From the NCBI GenBank assembly GCA_963920705.1, contig OY987226.1, positions 9,488,501-9,552,500 of the forward strand: 64,000 nt of DNA, given 5' to 3'. Source of the stretch: Odiellus spinosus. Its lineage: Eukaryota; Arthropoda; Arachnida; Opiliones; Phalangiidae. A program made the position numbers and the translations under genes. Under the pieces are notes generated by a model that was not told where the DNA came from, did no database searches, and saw only the letters and a list, made by a program, of their open reading frames with translations. This document shows, piece by piece, positions 1 through 11,690 of this stretch (position 1 is the first letter of the stretch; each line of letters begins with the position of its first letter).

Positions 1-1347
1 GATGGTCTGTGTGATGAAGTTGATTCCAGGGTAATCCATGGTGATAACATGCAAGCCCAAGTGATCAGCGAATTCACAGGATTAAAAGGCAGGAACCACT
101 TCGTACAGCATAACGGCGTTCAAAATCCACATAGTTAATCGTATTAGTCCTCAATAACAAATGAACTCTAACCTACACTGCAATTTGGTAAAAAAATTGG
201 GTTTTATTAATTAACCATTGGATTTAAGACCGTTAAATTTACTGCGAAGAAATTGTAGGCGAGATTACAAAATTTCTAAAAAAACAAAACAAAAAACAAA
301 CACGATTAAAATGTAGGCCTGAAAAAATTTGTTTCACGAAAGTTATCTAAATTAGGGGTAATTTTTCTAAAGGGTCATATAAAGATAAAAAAACTTGTTT
401 TCGTTGATTTTGATGTTTTATTAGAAAACTATTTAATTTATATTTATTTAAATAAAGCTCATAATTTTTTTTAATGAGTGACCGCCCCATTAGAAACGTG
501 ACGTAAAAACCGGAAGTACAAACCTCGTTGAGAGTTACTGAATACAGCCATGGATTAATTTCTTGTCAGAAGTAGAGGGTACTACTCCTAGCTATGAAGT
601 CACGTTTGAAGTTTGGGTCTTTCAAAACAAGCGCTGGTTGTCGAATATAGAATATTTTATTCATTCCTAATTATAAGAAAAAACAACCGGGAATTTTGTG
701 GGGTAAATTTCTTATTTTTCAAAGTGTTAAAATAATATAAAGTGCATATAAGTATGTCGCATAAATGAGTACTTGAATGAGTTCCTCGGTCATTCAATTT
801 TTCTAACATGAATATGTGAATGAGGATTTACCAATAACCTTTGCTGTCGTCAATAAAATACGATTTTAGTAAATTTCGTGGTTTGGAATTTGTGATTCAA
901 TCTGACGAGAGATTTTATTAAGCGTAACGTCACAATTTAATTCCCCTTCCACCCCTGATTAGTTAAAACTAGTTAATGCACTTGCATATTCATGGGGAAA
1001 TGGAAAAAAAAATCAAGATATTATCCCTTTATTGAGTACACGTGAGCAGACTCTCGGGTTATGACACCCCTTAGGCCTAATAAAGAACCTTTGTTTTGAT
1101 ATCTTTTTTTATGAAGATCACGATAGCCCCTAACAAGTGGGGACTCCACCTTGATATTGATAACAGGCAGATAATACTGGGACCATATTATGTAAAACAG
1201 CTGGATTTAATTTTTATAAAAGGTTTTTCAAATTCAAATAAATCCCTTAGAGACTTCTATAAAACACTATTGTAATATGATATCTCTTTTGCTGCCAAAG
1301 CTCAGACGCCTTGTATACACGAGGCAACTGGGAAGCGAAAATAGAGA

Positions 1348-1470
1348 GATACTGGAGATCAAGGTGACACTCTTACCTCGGTGTCATCTCCAGTAGTGGA
1401 TAAATTAACTATACTCCCTCTACAAACACGCCCCAAGTGAGGTGTTATAAGATGTCAGGTATACTTTCCC
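1348..1470. repeat. Hairpin-forming dispersed repeat, copy 1
   Basis: ACTGGAGAT near 1350 is answered by ATCTCCAGT near 1387, with a GTGACAC/GGTGTCA inner pair, so the segment can fold as a stem-loop. The word CCTCGGTGTCATC and a trailing ATGTCAGG are shared with the copy at 2262-2400. No coding potential seen; function unknown. Confidence 0.45.
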
Positions 1471-2261
1471 CCCCGCCAAGGGGAAAACAACACCTAAAGT
1501 CATTAAACCCCATTACTTGGGAAGTGTTTCCAAGGGGGATCAGCGATAGAAGACTCCGATATAGGGAGTTGGAGATAACCTTCTTCCTATGAACCTTATA
1601 AAATCAGTTATGACTTGGATTCAAGGTTGCTACTGATTATAATACATCAGTCAAAAGCAAGAAGCTGATATTAAAGTCCAGCTTATCCCAGGGTGGGTAC
1701 ACTACAATATCCACACGGACCCAGAGGGGATGCGTGACGTTTCGCTGTCGTTCCCTCCTGCTTAACTGTTAGATCCCTATAAACACTGCAAATATAACCA
1801 GACACTGCAATTGAAAAGACTAGCGTTTCTCTCTCTCTCTCTATTGATAAAGATGGACAAACCCCGAAACCTTGGAAGGTTTTTAATAACGAATGACAAT
1901 CGAAGCTCCCGTTTTAATTAAATTCGCGTGATCTAATTGATTTCCTTTTGAGCAATACCATATATTTTCTTGGTTTTCAACGTTTCGCAGTTCCCTTTAA
2001 AAATAAAACCAGACACTCCTCTTTCCGCGGAAATGTAGGGTAAGCAAATAAACTTCATTGACGGATTTTTCACCGTGAAGCCAAAAACTGGCATTTCGAT
2101 CAGAGGCCCTCTAGTTTTGTCACGTATACTTAAACAATCTCTGCTGGGAATTTTATTCCCCAGCAAAATTAATACTCTGCTGGAAATTAAATTTCCCTGA
2201 AAAACAGTAGCGGGTTGCTCTACTATCTAAAAATCGTTTACAGAATAGGGAGTCAGCATGG

Positions 2262-2400
2262 GAGATATTGATACGTCAGAGGTTTCTATCTCTCACCTCG
2301 GTGTCATCCCCCTTAGTGAAATAGTGAGGGAGTTACAGTATTCGCCCTTGCAAGCGCTCCCCCAGTAAGGGGGTTCCATGACGTCAGGCTTTATTTCCAC
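2262..2400. repeat. Hairpin-forming dispersed repeat, copy 2
   Basis: Same orientation as copy 1 and about 900 bases away. It shares CCTCGGTGTCATC and ends in GACGTCAGG. GGGAGAT near 2261 pairs loosely with the CCCCC run near 2308, and a second stem (CTCCCCCAGTAAGGGGG) follows near 2358-2376. Confidence 0.4.
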
Positions 2401-2708
2401 CTAGGCTCGTTGCTGTTTCCCTATACTTTTGTGAAAAAATGATTAAAACTTGATTTATTATAGAAGAATTTTCATCTCTGCAGGGGTAGAGAAACGCGGT
2501 GGCGGAAACGTTACTTTATAGAAAACCGCCGATTGGCTACTCCTCTGGGCCTTTCTTATAAGGTCAAATTATATTTATCCTGAGGTAGTTCCCATTAATT
2601 GATTATCGATTGACATTAACGACGAAAAATAATTTAATACCACGATAATTAATATGCGGAACGTTACAATTAAAGCGCCGATTTCTTAACACATGTTTAA
2701 GTAATAAA

Positions 2709-5700
2709 TTAATCCACAATTAGTTTATTTCGGCTTTTGTTTTTGCGCAAAGTTTTTCGAAAATCGTTTAGCAAGTCCATCTTCAGTTTGTCTATTATTT
2801 CCTGCGGGAAATAAGGAGAGGACGCGTCTCTTCGACTCTTTTTCTGCAGATATCGGTGGATCAAATGAACCATCAATCTCTAATAAAAACAATATCAACC
2901 TCGAATGACGTCATTTATTTTTAAATCGTGTCGCTTTTTTACTCAAGGGCAATACGATTAATCAGAATTAGTTTGAGTTTTAAGCGAGTACTAAGCTAAC
3001 ATTCCATGCTTTTCTATATGATAAGAGTTCCTCGAACAAAGGAGCGAGCCAAGCTATAAACCCGCTGCAAACTGATCGTCAAAAAAAAAGACTAATAAAT
3101 ATAATTAAGTACCTGATAAGACTCTTCCTGTTTTTTATCGCTTAGCCGCTGAGATTCAGAATCCCAGAAACAACATTCCTAAACAACAAATACAAATATT
3201 TTTAATATTTCATATTTGTTTTAAATGTAAGGGATGCTACTATATTTTTAAGTGAACAGATTCCCCATAATTGGGCTCCCGTTAAGGTTAAATGTTTTCC
3301 ACGCTTGTTCTACTGTATTTCCTTCAAAGTCGTACAATTCTATTGGTCTATAGGCATTTAAAGTTGACTGCCCGCTCCAAACTAGACTACACAGCTACTT
3401 TATGTTTAAGAAAAACAGTTTAATAAATAAACATTTTAGGAGAGCTTTCGGACATACTAGTCCCTTTACTATTTATAAATAATTCATAAAGAAAGCAGTC
3501 TCGTAAATTAATTAGTTAACCACCATGATCAGTTTTGTCATGAATTCATAATAAAAATGGGAATATTTGACTTAATTCGGCTGACAGTTGCAATAAAGTG
3601 CCGTCTACTCGAAATGGAATATAATATAAGAACTACACATACAGTAAATCGATTAAGTTTCAAAACCGTCTTTCAATAAAAAAATCTGTGGACACAATAA
3701 GTATAGTAGCATCTCACATAGGACATAACTATGAAATTTCTCTACCAGCATGGCTTCGTACGGCTTAGGCCTATCGGCTTTAGAACCTGTAAATAGGGAC
3801 CTCATACAAGTAATACCAGTTTTAATACCGTAAGCAGTTGGTATTAAGTTAAATGGCGGAGGAATAGTTGAATGACCATCCATAAAGGCTAGCCACAAAC
3901 TTCCCCTAGCAAATTTCCACTCCATGTCAGAGTTATTCTAACAGATACGAGAAAGATATTTTAGTATAGTAGTAATGTCATAAGTAAAATATTACCACCA
4001 AGCATGACAATTAACCATAAATCGTAATGGTGTGTTTCTAAGCATACCACGATTTTTCGCCTACACTCGTCCTAAAATGACAAATTTTTCAGTAGACCGA
4101 GTCTTAGAAGTCCACACTCCTTAAAAACCCCTATTTATCAGTACAGTTTTAGCAAGTTACATTAATACAACTGACGTTATTGTAAAAAATACACTAATAT
4201 GAAACTTGCTTTTATAATTAATTAATATATTCTAGCTCAAGATGAAACATACCTTGACTAAGGAAATGAATTACCACTGAAGGTAAATGGCAAGTGTCAT
4301 ACTTATGGTAATCTATATAGTTGTACCTGAACTCTTTGGAAACTATCACTCATCATAGCGACTAGCATATTAATCAAAATGACCATGGTCAAAAGGTGAT
4401 AAACTCCCCAAAGACCATACCCCAAGAATTCGGTGTAAACGTGATCAGGTATGGTACTGTTAACAGTTTCGTTGCCAGCGACAATCAGATCAGCTGATTC
4501 TGGCACTCCTAAGCCAAAAATACCCCAAAACAAAGCTTTCGCCGCTTCCCTGAGTCTGCAAAAGTCGAAACGGAAATATATCTTGGTCTTATGGAAGTTC
4601 AGAAAATTTTAAAGGAAGCTGGAATGTGCGCGACTTCATTTTGCCAATCAAAACCGCAGAATCTCAAATGAGCTATTTTCTCTCGAAGTAAAATTGTACC
4701 ACCTTATAATTTTCAAAGCATTTCAAATTTAAGAACAGCGTGATAAATATGTATAGATACGTTCCACGCTTCCTATTAAGTTTCAGATCACATGTAAGGG
4801 CGAGATATACCTAACAAATTCTGGTGGCTGCACCCTTCTTTCGCCATCAATGGTAACCTGGACATTCCCACCGTAGTTCTTGTACAACGAATTGATCCCG
4901 GTTGCAAAAGCAAACATGATAATCATGATGATCAAGAGAAATCGAAAAACGTCACCAACCATGTACCTCAATGAGGTACTCAATGGTCCCAATCGGGCGC
5001 TCATTTGGTACCATATCATCAGCTTTAAGAATGCCAAAATCGAAGCGATAGCGTACAAACCTTCCCCGATCAAGTATGGGTGGTACCAAGGCCACTCGTT
5101 TCTGGTCATAGAGAAAAATCCCCTCTTTTCGGTGTTGATAAGGAAAGCGGACAGCCATAGCATCTCGGAGAAGAAAAACAGCGAAAACATGGCCAAGTTA
5201 TAGACGCCCCACCAGGAACGCAGCGTGGCACGGATACCAAGCAAGTACATGCTGACTATAATCTCCCAGACGTAAGAATACACGTAGATACCGACAGCAA
5301 CGTCGATACCCAAAGAAGGGGACGTTGGACCGCCGCTTTTACCGGTTAACAAAGTGGCTAATATCAGAGATAGAAATACCGTATAGGAGGCGGCGCTATG
5401 GATGAAACGATTCAAAGGAACTTTGACTTGTACCATGACCCAAGGGATGGGGAATAGAATATAAAACAGCGAAAGGAATGGGAATAGTAAACCGTGTTTG
5501 ATGACGTGGGTTATACGATGGAAGGTAGACCAACGCCACCAGATAGACATGCCCTCGACCCACATGGAACGCAAGACTTGTTGGCAACTCGGATGAGTTA
5601 CAAACTGTAATAGCAAACGATAAGTATATGTATTTTAGGTTTAAATTAGGCTTATCTCTTAATCAAGTACCTCTTTCTGTTCATAATGCACAGCTAAATG

Positions 5701-7508
5701 CAAACGACTAAATTCGCGAGGTCTAGGATCCGGGAAACCTTTCCGCTGAGATAGAACTATGCGAACTTCAGTTGTATCGCAACATTCGTTTAGTAAATCT
5801 GCGGCGAATTTCGAACACTGGGTCTCGAGTTCTTTGTAAATGCTCTGTAATTAAACTGATTGAATATTCACGCTGAAAACGTTTACCAGGTACAAATTCA
5901 AAGAGGATTAAACCTTATGTTCGGGTAGTTCGTACGCTAAGATATCCAATTCTATGCTCAATTCGAAAGCGGTTAGAATCGGGTCATCCGAGGTTAACGC
6001 GATGTATACTGGATTGGAAAGAGCCTTGTAAGCGTTAATTCTAGCCATAGATTCGGATAAACTTTCCATGTCAACTCCCAAGTGGTAACATTTGTCGCAT
6101 TGACCTTTGAAAACATTTCCTAGTTACAAAATGATTATCAAAATTGCCATAACTAAATTTTTGACAAAGAAAAAAGCAGGCATAGAATGGATATTCAAAA
6201 AACGCGCTACGATTAGTTAAGATTTTTTGCAAGAGAGCGCAAGTTCATTATTAAAGCGTTTCTGGCGTCTCTTCAATAATGTTTACATTTGGACCGCGAT
6301 TCCCTCTTATAATCTTGGACTCCTTGGAAGGGGTAGTATTTATTAACTACTCATATGATTATCGAAAAGACCATAACTTGTTGAGCAACCAAGCGGAAAT
6401 TAAAGGATAGACAAACTAAGTTGATTAAAAGCAATCTTTCGTTCAAGAAAGCAGGACTCAAATGCACAGCAAGCTTTAGATTCCGATGACAAGAATAATT
6501 ACGGTTGATAAAACAAACACAAACGAAGCGGTTTCAAATGAATATCAACAATACTTAAAAAAATATTCTTGAAGCTTCAGTATCTTACATTTAGGTGGAT
6601 GCGGTTTCGGAATGGTATGACCTCTAGCCAATAACATTTGCGTAATTTCCAAATTTCCTGCGGTTGCGGCCGCCATAATTGGAGTCAAACCAGGAACACA
6701 TTCGTTGCGAAAAGTCAAAGACGGCAACATAGAATCGGTCTCATCTTCGGGAGACTCCTTGCGTTCCTCACGCATTTTGTCCGATCTAATATCCATCGAA
6801 TTTGAATTGCGTTTTGTTCCTCAAAAGCTACGTTCACACCAGAGACTTTTTAAGCTAATACTTTTGATATTTTGAAGATAATCTTCAGAGCTGACCGCAG
6901 AATTTTACCTTTCCAAAACGGTTAAAAACGGTTTCAAGTCTCTAAAGTGAACTCAGCTAATGAGTATATAGCTTTAGCGGAACTTACGCGTCCATAATAG
7001 CTTTTAAAATAACACCTTCGTTCTCCATAACTGCGTGAACCGCCGCCCCTGTCAGATGGGCTTCGCTGAAGACACCCATTGACAATAAAGCGTCTACCAT
7101 ATCTTCATCATGTTCCAGAACGGATATTTCCAGAGCCCGTAACCCACGAGTATCATTGGTGTTAAAATTGACTTTCGGATGCGTCTAATGAAAATTAATA
7201 ATAATAGTGGACGTCAGAGCGATCAAAGGGCTAAAATACTAGCTTTTAACATTTAAATTTCGCGCGCAAAATTGTTCGGTTTCAAAAAGAAATGAAACAA
7301 ACAATACCTGCAAAAAGTACAATAGTTCTTGGGAATCTCCGGCCTTGACTATTCGTAAAAACTGGGCATCATCTTCACTCAAGTTGTTTTGACGCATGCT
7401 AAACCGGTTACGATTTTGATACGATGGCGAAGTCGGCGAGGAATTATTTAAATGCAAATAATGCATGAAAACATCTCCCATTCGAGTATTTTCACCTCGC
7501 CCGTCCAT
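2709..7508 (-). CDS. TRPC-family cation channel, complete, 9 exons
   Basis: Predicted 781-residue canonical transient receptor potential channel of the plasma membrane, a family of Ca2+-permeable non-selective channels gated downstream of phospholipase C. Exons (minus): 7508-7308, 7184-6988, 6785-6589, 6104-5914, 5844-5671, 5604-4811, 4555-4327, 3937-3746, 2879-2709; all junctions are GT-AG and keep frame. Ankyrin-type repeats fill about residues 40-190 (for example GLTPIMAAATAGN). The TRPC linker SMARINAYKALSNP with ALTSDDPILTAFELS follows, then FVTHPSCQQVL before the membrane domain. Exon 6 carries S1 to S5, exon 7 the pore LFWGIFGLG and S6 (ILINMLVAMMSDSFQ), and exon 8 begins with the family signature EWKFAR. 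The last exon has the basic IHRYLQKKSRR segment. The ATG at 7508 precedes the first ankyrin-like helix. I cannot assign a TRPC subgroup. Confidence 0.9.
6823..6958. mobile_element. MITE-like element, family D, in TRPC intron 2
   Basis: Terminal inverted repeats read AAAGCTACGTTCACACC at the left and, reverse-complemented, AGCTGAGTTCACTTTAGAGAC at the right. About 136 bases, no coding capacity. Related copies are at 46818-47006 and about 54968-55099, sharing the core CCAAAACGGTTAAAAACGG. Confidence 0.55.
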
Positions 7509-9394
7509 TGCAAATATTCAAATAAAACTAAACTTAACTCAATCGAATACGTGGTAAGAGCATTGCGTAACTTCTTGTAACTAAATACGAGTTTAAACTC
7601 GGATAACAATTTCGTGATTTCATTCCACCCGAAGTGATGGAAGAATAACCGACTGTCATTGGTGGCGGTAGAAGAAAGTCTTTCGTAGCCTCTGCCGTAA
7701 ATTAAAGGATATTTTTACGTAACGGGCGTTTTCCCCAGAAATTCAAGTTCCCCGTCCTACAGTAGGAAATTATACATACATGTATTGTGTATTTTATGTT
7801 ATGGCTCATCGCCTACGGACGTAGAAATATCATATGTATTTTGAGCGGCACTAAGGCAGGATGCTTAGTTCGTAAGCGGGTGAAAATACGAATTAAGAGG
7901 CTATGCAATAAAGGAGTGAAAGGTCTATGATATTAAGCTATACTAAGCTTAAATTCTATTCAGTTTTCATCGGTGGACAGACTACTTGACTGTTCAACTT
8001 ATTTGAGGCAATTGAGTGATGATAGAAAAATATTTAAAGAACAAGTCTGACAAAAAACTCGTTTTTAAAAATAGTTAAATATGAATCCTTAAGTTTTCAG
8101 ATTCATAAGATTAAAATTATTAAAAATCAATCGCGTGGCACAATTCAAATGATCGAAAAAGGGGTCCATTTGATCGACAAAATGTTTTGATTATAGACGT
8201 GCATTTGATTGACAAAAGTTATTTTTAAATTGATTAAAAATTGAACTCCAGAGAGGACACCCTATTACCTTGGATTTACCTGCGTAAATTAGAGATGATT
8301 CACTTATCAGTTCGAATCACCTGTCTATGTTCGATTAGCGGGATCTTGAATACGTTGTACACCTGATAATTTTCGTACATCTGAGTTCTCAAAAGTCTGC
8401 CCACTAGGGCGGGCTATGCCAATTGCTTACAGATCTGTAGAGATCGAACATACTATCATTGTGCTTCGTGAGACGTGTCCTTTAAGAGACCCAAAAACTC
8501 TAGCTTTAGTACGCTTAAACGCCTAATACTTCCATATAGTTGGACGAACTTTTTTCGGAGAAAGAAGATCGAGAATTTTCAACCTTATTTCCCTACCCCT
8601 CTTTTGTTATTGCTATTTCACCAATACACGTACCAATTTCATTAATGGTCGTATATGTTATCGGCCTTTGTATGATAATAATTTGATAAACAAAGAGTTT
8701 TCTACAAAACATATCCGAGTAGAATAACTTAAAGAAAATATATTTTTATTTGTATTCGGTAAAATGATCCTCATAATCTTTGGTACGAGTTTCAAGATTA
8801 AGATTTGTGCCATCAAGATAAACTTAGACTTCGAAATAAATCGGGCCATGATATCGTAATAAACTTCAAATATATGTAAGGTCCACTTTTTTGCAATATG
8901 GACTATAGTTGCGGATAAAAATTATAACATCCGAAGTTAGTACAGTTAATATTTCATTCTAATATCATTTTAATCATCATTATCGAATTAAATTTTAACT
9001 TCAAAACTTGACGATGAAAAAATTTGAACTAGCAGAGTATTTAAAAAAATAACTGTATTTCATTTTAGTTCACGTACTGAACATAACTTGGTCTCAAATT
9101 TTTGATCGCGCATTGCTGCGTTAAAAATATATTCTAATTAGTACTTTCGGATTTAACCAATTTTTGGTCATTGCACACAAATCTTGATTTTTGATCACAA
9201 TTATATGCATTACAGAATCTTCTTGGTCTATTCTTCTGTTCAAGAGGAGTTGGAATAAGGGGGAAAAGCTGGCGCGGATTTATACACAATGTTAGCCCCC
9301 GGAGTTTGTGCCAACTCCCCTTGAACGCGAGTATAAACATTAATGGGGTCGAAGACCCGAACATAAAACAAATGATTGTTTACAATACAATTCA
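7509..9394. other. Spacer between TRPC start and ceramidase 1 stop
   Basis: About 1.9 kb holding the TRPC upstream region and the ceramidase 1 3' flank. I found no exon, RNA gene or clear repeat. The only open frames are short, AT-rich and lack family features. Confidence 0.5.
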
Positions 9395-10573
9395 TTAAAA
9401 AGGCGGACAGTCATAATCTTCGCAATTTTGCAAATATATTTCAATCTTGTCATTATTGGCGTTCATTAAAGCCGTGTAGGTCGTTAACTTATTCAAATTG
9501 GGTTGAGTGGACAACACGTTAAAGAGTCCCTCAAAGTTAGCGTTTTCTTTCCTCAGTTTCTTCAAACAAGTCACGGCGGAAGTTCGACGGTCGTCAAAAA
9601 ACGGCGGGTTCTTCCAGTGATCGTAGTTGGTCTCCAGAATGAACCAACCGTATCCAGATTGCTCCATAGTCCATACATCGGCTTTGGGCGAGTCGCGGTC
9701 CTTGGTCATGACGCAGGCTTGATTACTTTGGTTGCCCGCCAGAATAAAATACGCAGGAGCTAGTAATTTAGCGTTGTACAACATCTTAAAAGCCTGGTCG
9801 TAATTTTGGGCTTGTTCCATAACGTCTCTCATCAGAAAACTCATCCAGATAGTGGAACGATCACCGAGTATCCAATCAATTATTCCGACGAAACCACCAT
9901 TAACTTTGAAACGTTCGTCGATGGTAAGAGTGAAACTCTTAGGTTTCATTGCGGTTAGCATACCAACGTAACCAAAAAAGCTGGCGGAACGATAAGTAGT
10001 GACGTTGTTGCGTTGAAAATCTAACTGAATGACGGTCGGTCTCAAAGCTTCACTCGTTCGCCAAGTATGATTCTTAACATCCCATCCCAGAAGCAGTCCA
10101 AAATCAAGATTTCGTCCGTGCAAAAGATTTCCGGTTCCATCTTCAACCACGATTGAGGTACAAACAGTAAAGAGTTCGTAGAAAACGTTATACAATACTA
10201 TTTCTCCGACATTCACCCCGGTGGCATTAGCGATACCTCTTATCTCGCTTTGGTAAGGTTCTGGTAAGGTAGTTAGCAAAGCGGGGAATGTTTTGTCCAC
10301 AAAATTGATAGCCTTATTACCCAAGAGATACTTGGCCAGGTCTTTGACGACTGATATCAATTCTTTAAGTTCCGATTTCAGATCCTTCGCTACGTGGTTC
10401 CATCTTTGTTCGGGCGGTAGATCCAAGTTGATGACGTACTTAGGGACAGCCTTGTCTTCGGGCGGTGGATATTTACCAGTAGCGCATTTTATATCTTGAC
10501 GAGGCTTAGCTTCGGAAATCACGAAGGTTGCCAAGAGCAGAAAAGCCGCGAAGCAAACTATCGCGCGGGACAT
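9395..10573 (-). CDS. Acid ceramidase-like hydrolase 1, single exon
   Basis: Predicted 392-residue secreted/lysosomal N-acylsphingosine amidohydrolase (ASAH1/NAAA family, Ntn hydrolase fold), which splits ceramide into sphingosine and fatty acid. I chose the ATG at 10573 because it starts a clear signal peptide (FAAFLLLATFVISEA); the in-frame extension upstream has no ATG. The NAAA-beta prodomain motif YVINLDLPPEQRW is near residue 45. The nucleophile, exposed in the family by self-cleavage, is Cys138 in FTVCTSIV. The partners Arg and Asp are in HGRNLDFG, Asn in ETNYDHW and Arg in DDRRT, so all expected catalytic residues are present. The C terminus keeps a Cys pair (NCEDYDCPPF). It is intronless, unlike vertebrate ASAH1. 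It is the last of three tandem same-strand copies and has a TATA box about 160 bases upstream. Confidence 0.93.
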   Translation of the reverse strand: MSRAIVCFAAFLLLATFVISEAKPRQDIKCATGKYPPPEDKAVPKYVINLDLPPEQRWNHVAKDLKSELKELISVVKDLAKYLLGNKAINFVDKTFPALLTTLPEPYQSEIRGIANATGVNVGEIVLYNVFYELFTVCTSIVVEDGTGNLLHGRNLDFGLLLGWDVKNHTWRTSEALRPTVIQLDFQRNNVTTYRSASFFGYVGMLTAMKPKSFTLTIDERFKVNGGFVGIIDWILGDRSTIWMSFLMRDVMEQAQNYDQAFKMLYNAKLLAPAYFILAGNQSNQACVMTKDRDSPKADVWTMEQSGYGWFILETNYDHWKNPPFFDDRRTSAVTCLKKLRKENANFEGLFNVLSTQPNLNKLTTYTALMNANNDKIEIYLQNCEDYDCPPF

Positions 10574-10730
10574 CGCGAAAGTGTGATCTGTTGATTGAAG
10601 GGTGTTGAAGCTAACGTTTAAATACGAGGAGAGGAGAACTTTGCCTTCTTTATCTTTTGAGAGATAGTAAGGGGGGATAACAAACACGGTTTGCGAGTGG
10701 TTGGAAATTTTTTAAGTTTCGTTTCCAAGG

Positions 10731-10739
10731 TTTATATAA
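10731..10739 (-). promoter_or_regulatory. TATA box of ceramidase 1
   Basis: On the minus strand the sequence reads CTTATATAAACC, about 160 bases upstream of the chosen ATG. A start site about 30 bases downstream would give a leader of roughly 130 nt with no need for an upstream intron. Confidence 0.6.
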
Positions 10740-11690
10740 GAGGAGTATGGTGATGTAATCAAACGTGACGGATTTTAATCATACATCCTATTAATGTGGT
10801 TTCAATGCCGTGGGTGTGCACGTAGAATATAGTGGTGCAAAATATAAAATATCTCTCTCGCAGAATCGACCGACTTATGGATTCATATTAGTCAGTTTAT
10901 AATACTTTTTTAGATAAGCATTTTACGGCGAACTCCTACTTTATTATAGAAATTACGGTTTAGATAAATTTAGCCAACTTTTGAAGTATATGTAAAATTT
11001 ATATAGAGATATTGTTCTATCGAACTCGAACAAAAGAATTCAATTATGTGAGCTAAAACTGATAATTTTACCTAGTAATTTACTCGGTAATAAATGGTAA
11101 TTTATAATTGAAAACCTTTTGGATTAAAAGTGAACAAATTGCTAAAAGTTTAATGTTTTACATGTACATTCTGCACGTCTATTTTTCAATAGTTATTGGT
11201 GTTTGGCATCGCTAAGGACATTTTAATGTAGTTTTTCATGTCCGAGTCATTCAATGCAAAGCCAATGGTTAAATATATCATGAAAAACATTGCATATTTC
11301 ACAAATGTAGGGGATATTTAGTCATAAATTAGATTTTGAAGCGCTTAAAAGAGGAATTCCATATTTTAAATAATAGAAATTCAAATAAAAATTGTTTTGC
11401 GATTACCGGTAAATTACCGCGAAAAGGTAAATTGTTACGTGTTAATAATCACACAATTTAACCATTTTAAAAATTGGGGTACTTTTAGAACTCTATTCGT
11501 TATGACAATTAAATTATCAAATTTGCTTGAACAAACTGCTATTGTATTCCTTATATGTTTACACATCAACAACAATCGCATATCTGTGAACGAGGCAAAA
11601 AATGACTAAGTTTATTAAGAAAAAACAAAAAAAAAGTTCCTAAATAAGGTTCTAAGTTTAATCTTGAAATCTCTCTTTATAAAAAACTCT
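10740..11690. other. Spacer between ceramidases 1 and 2
   Basis: About 950 AT-rich bases with no exon or clear repeat. The short plus-strand open frame near 11400-11600 has no recognisable family. Confidence 0.5.

Larger units (their letters stand above)
1..2708. other. Gene-poor left flank, 3' of the TRPC gene
   Basis: I see no confident gene here. The first ~150 bases are less AT-rich than the rest and could be part of an exon cut by the window edge, but no reading frame is convincing. Two related hairpin-forming repeats lie at about 1348-1470 and 2262-2400. A possible AATAAA signal for the TRPC gene lies on the minus strand at 2454-2459, about 250 bases past its stop codon. Confidence 0.5.

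Noticed and set aside
1-150. Possible exon on the minus strand at the window edge (SCEFADHLGLHVITMDYPG-like frame)
   Set aside because: The frame has an in-frame stop about 23 codons upstream, no good acceptor, and I recognise no family. It may be real but cannot be supported without the adjoining sequence.
1933-2166. 77-codon minus-strand open frame beyond the TRPC stop
   Set aside because: No domain, no splice context joining it to TRPC, and the TRPC frame already ends cleanly at 2709.
4880-5203. 107-codon plus-strand frame inside TRPC exon 6
   Set aside because: Antisense shadow of a strongly conserved coding exon.
10574-10687. N-terminal extension of ceramidase 1
   Set aside because: The extension has no ATG before the one at 10573, and it would bury the signal peptide.
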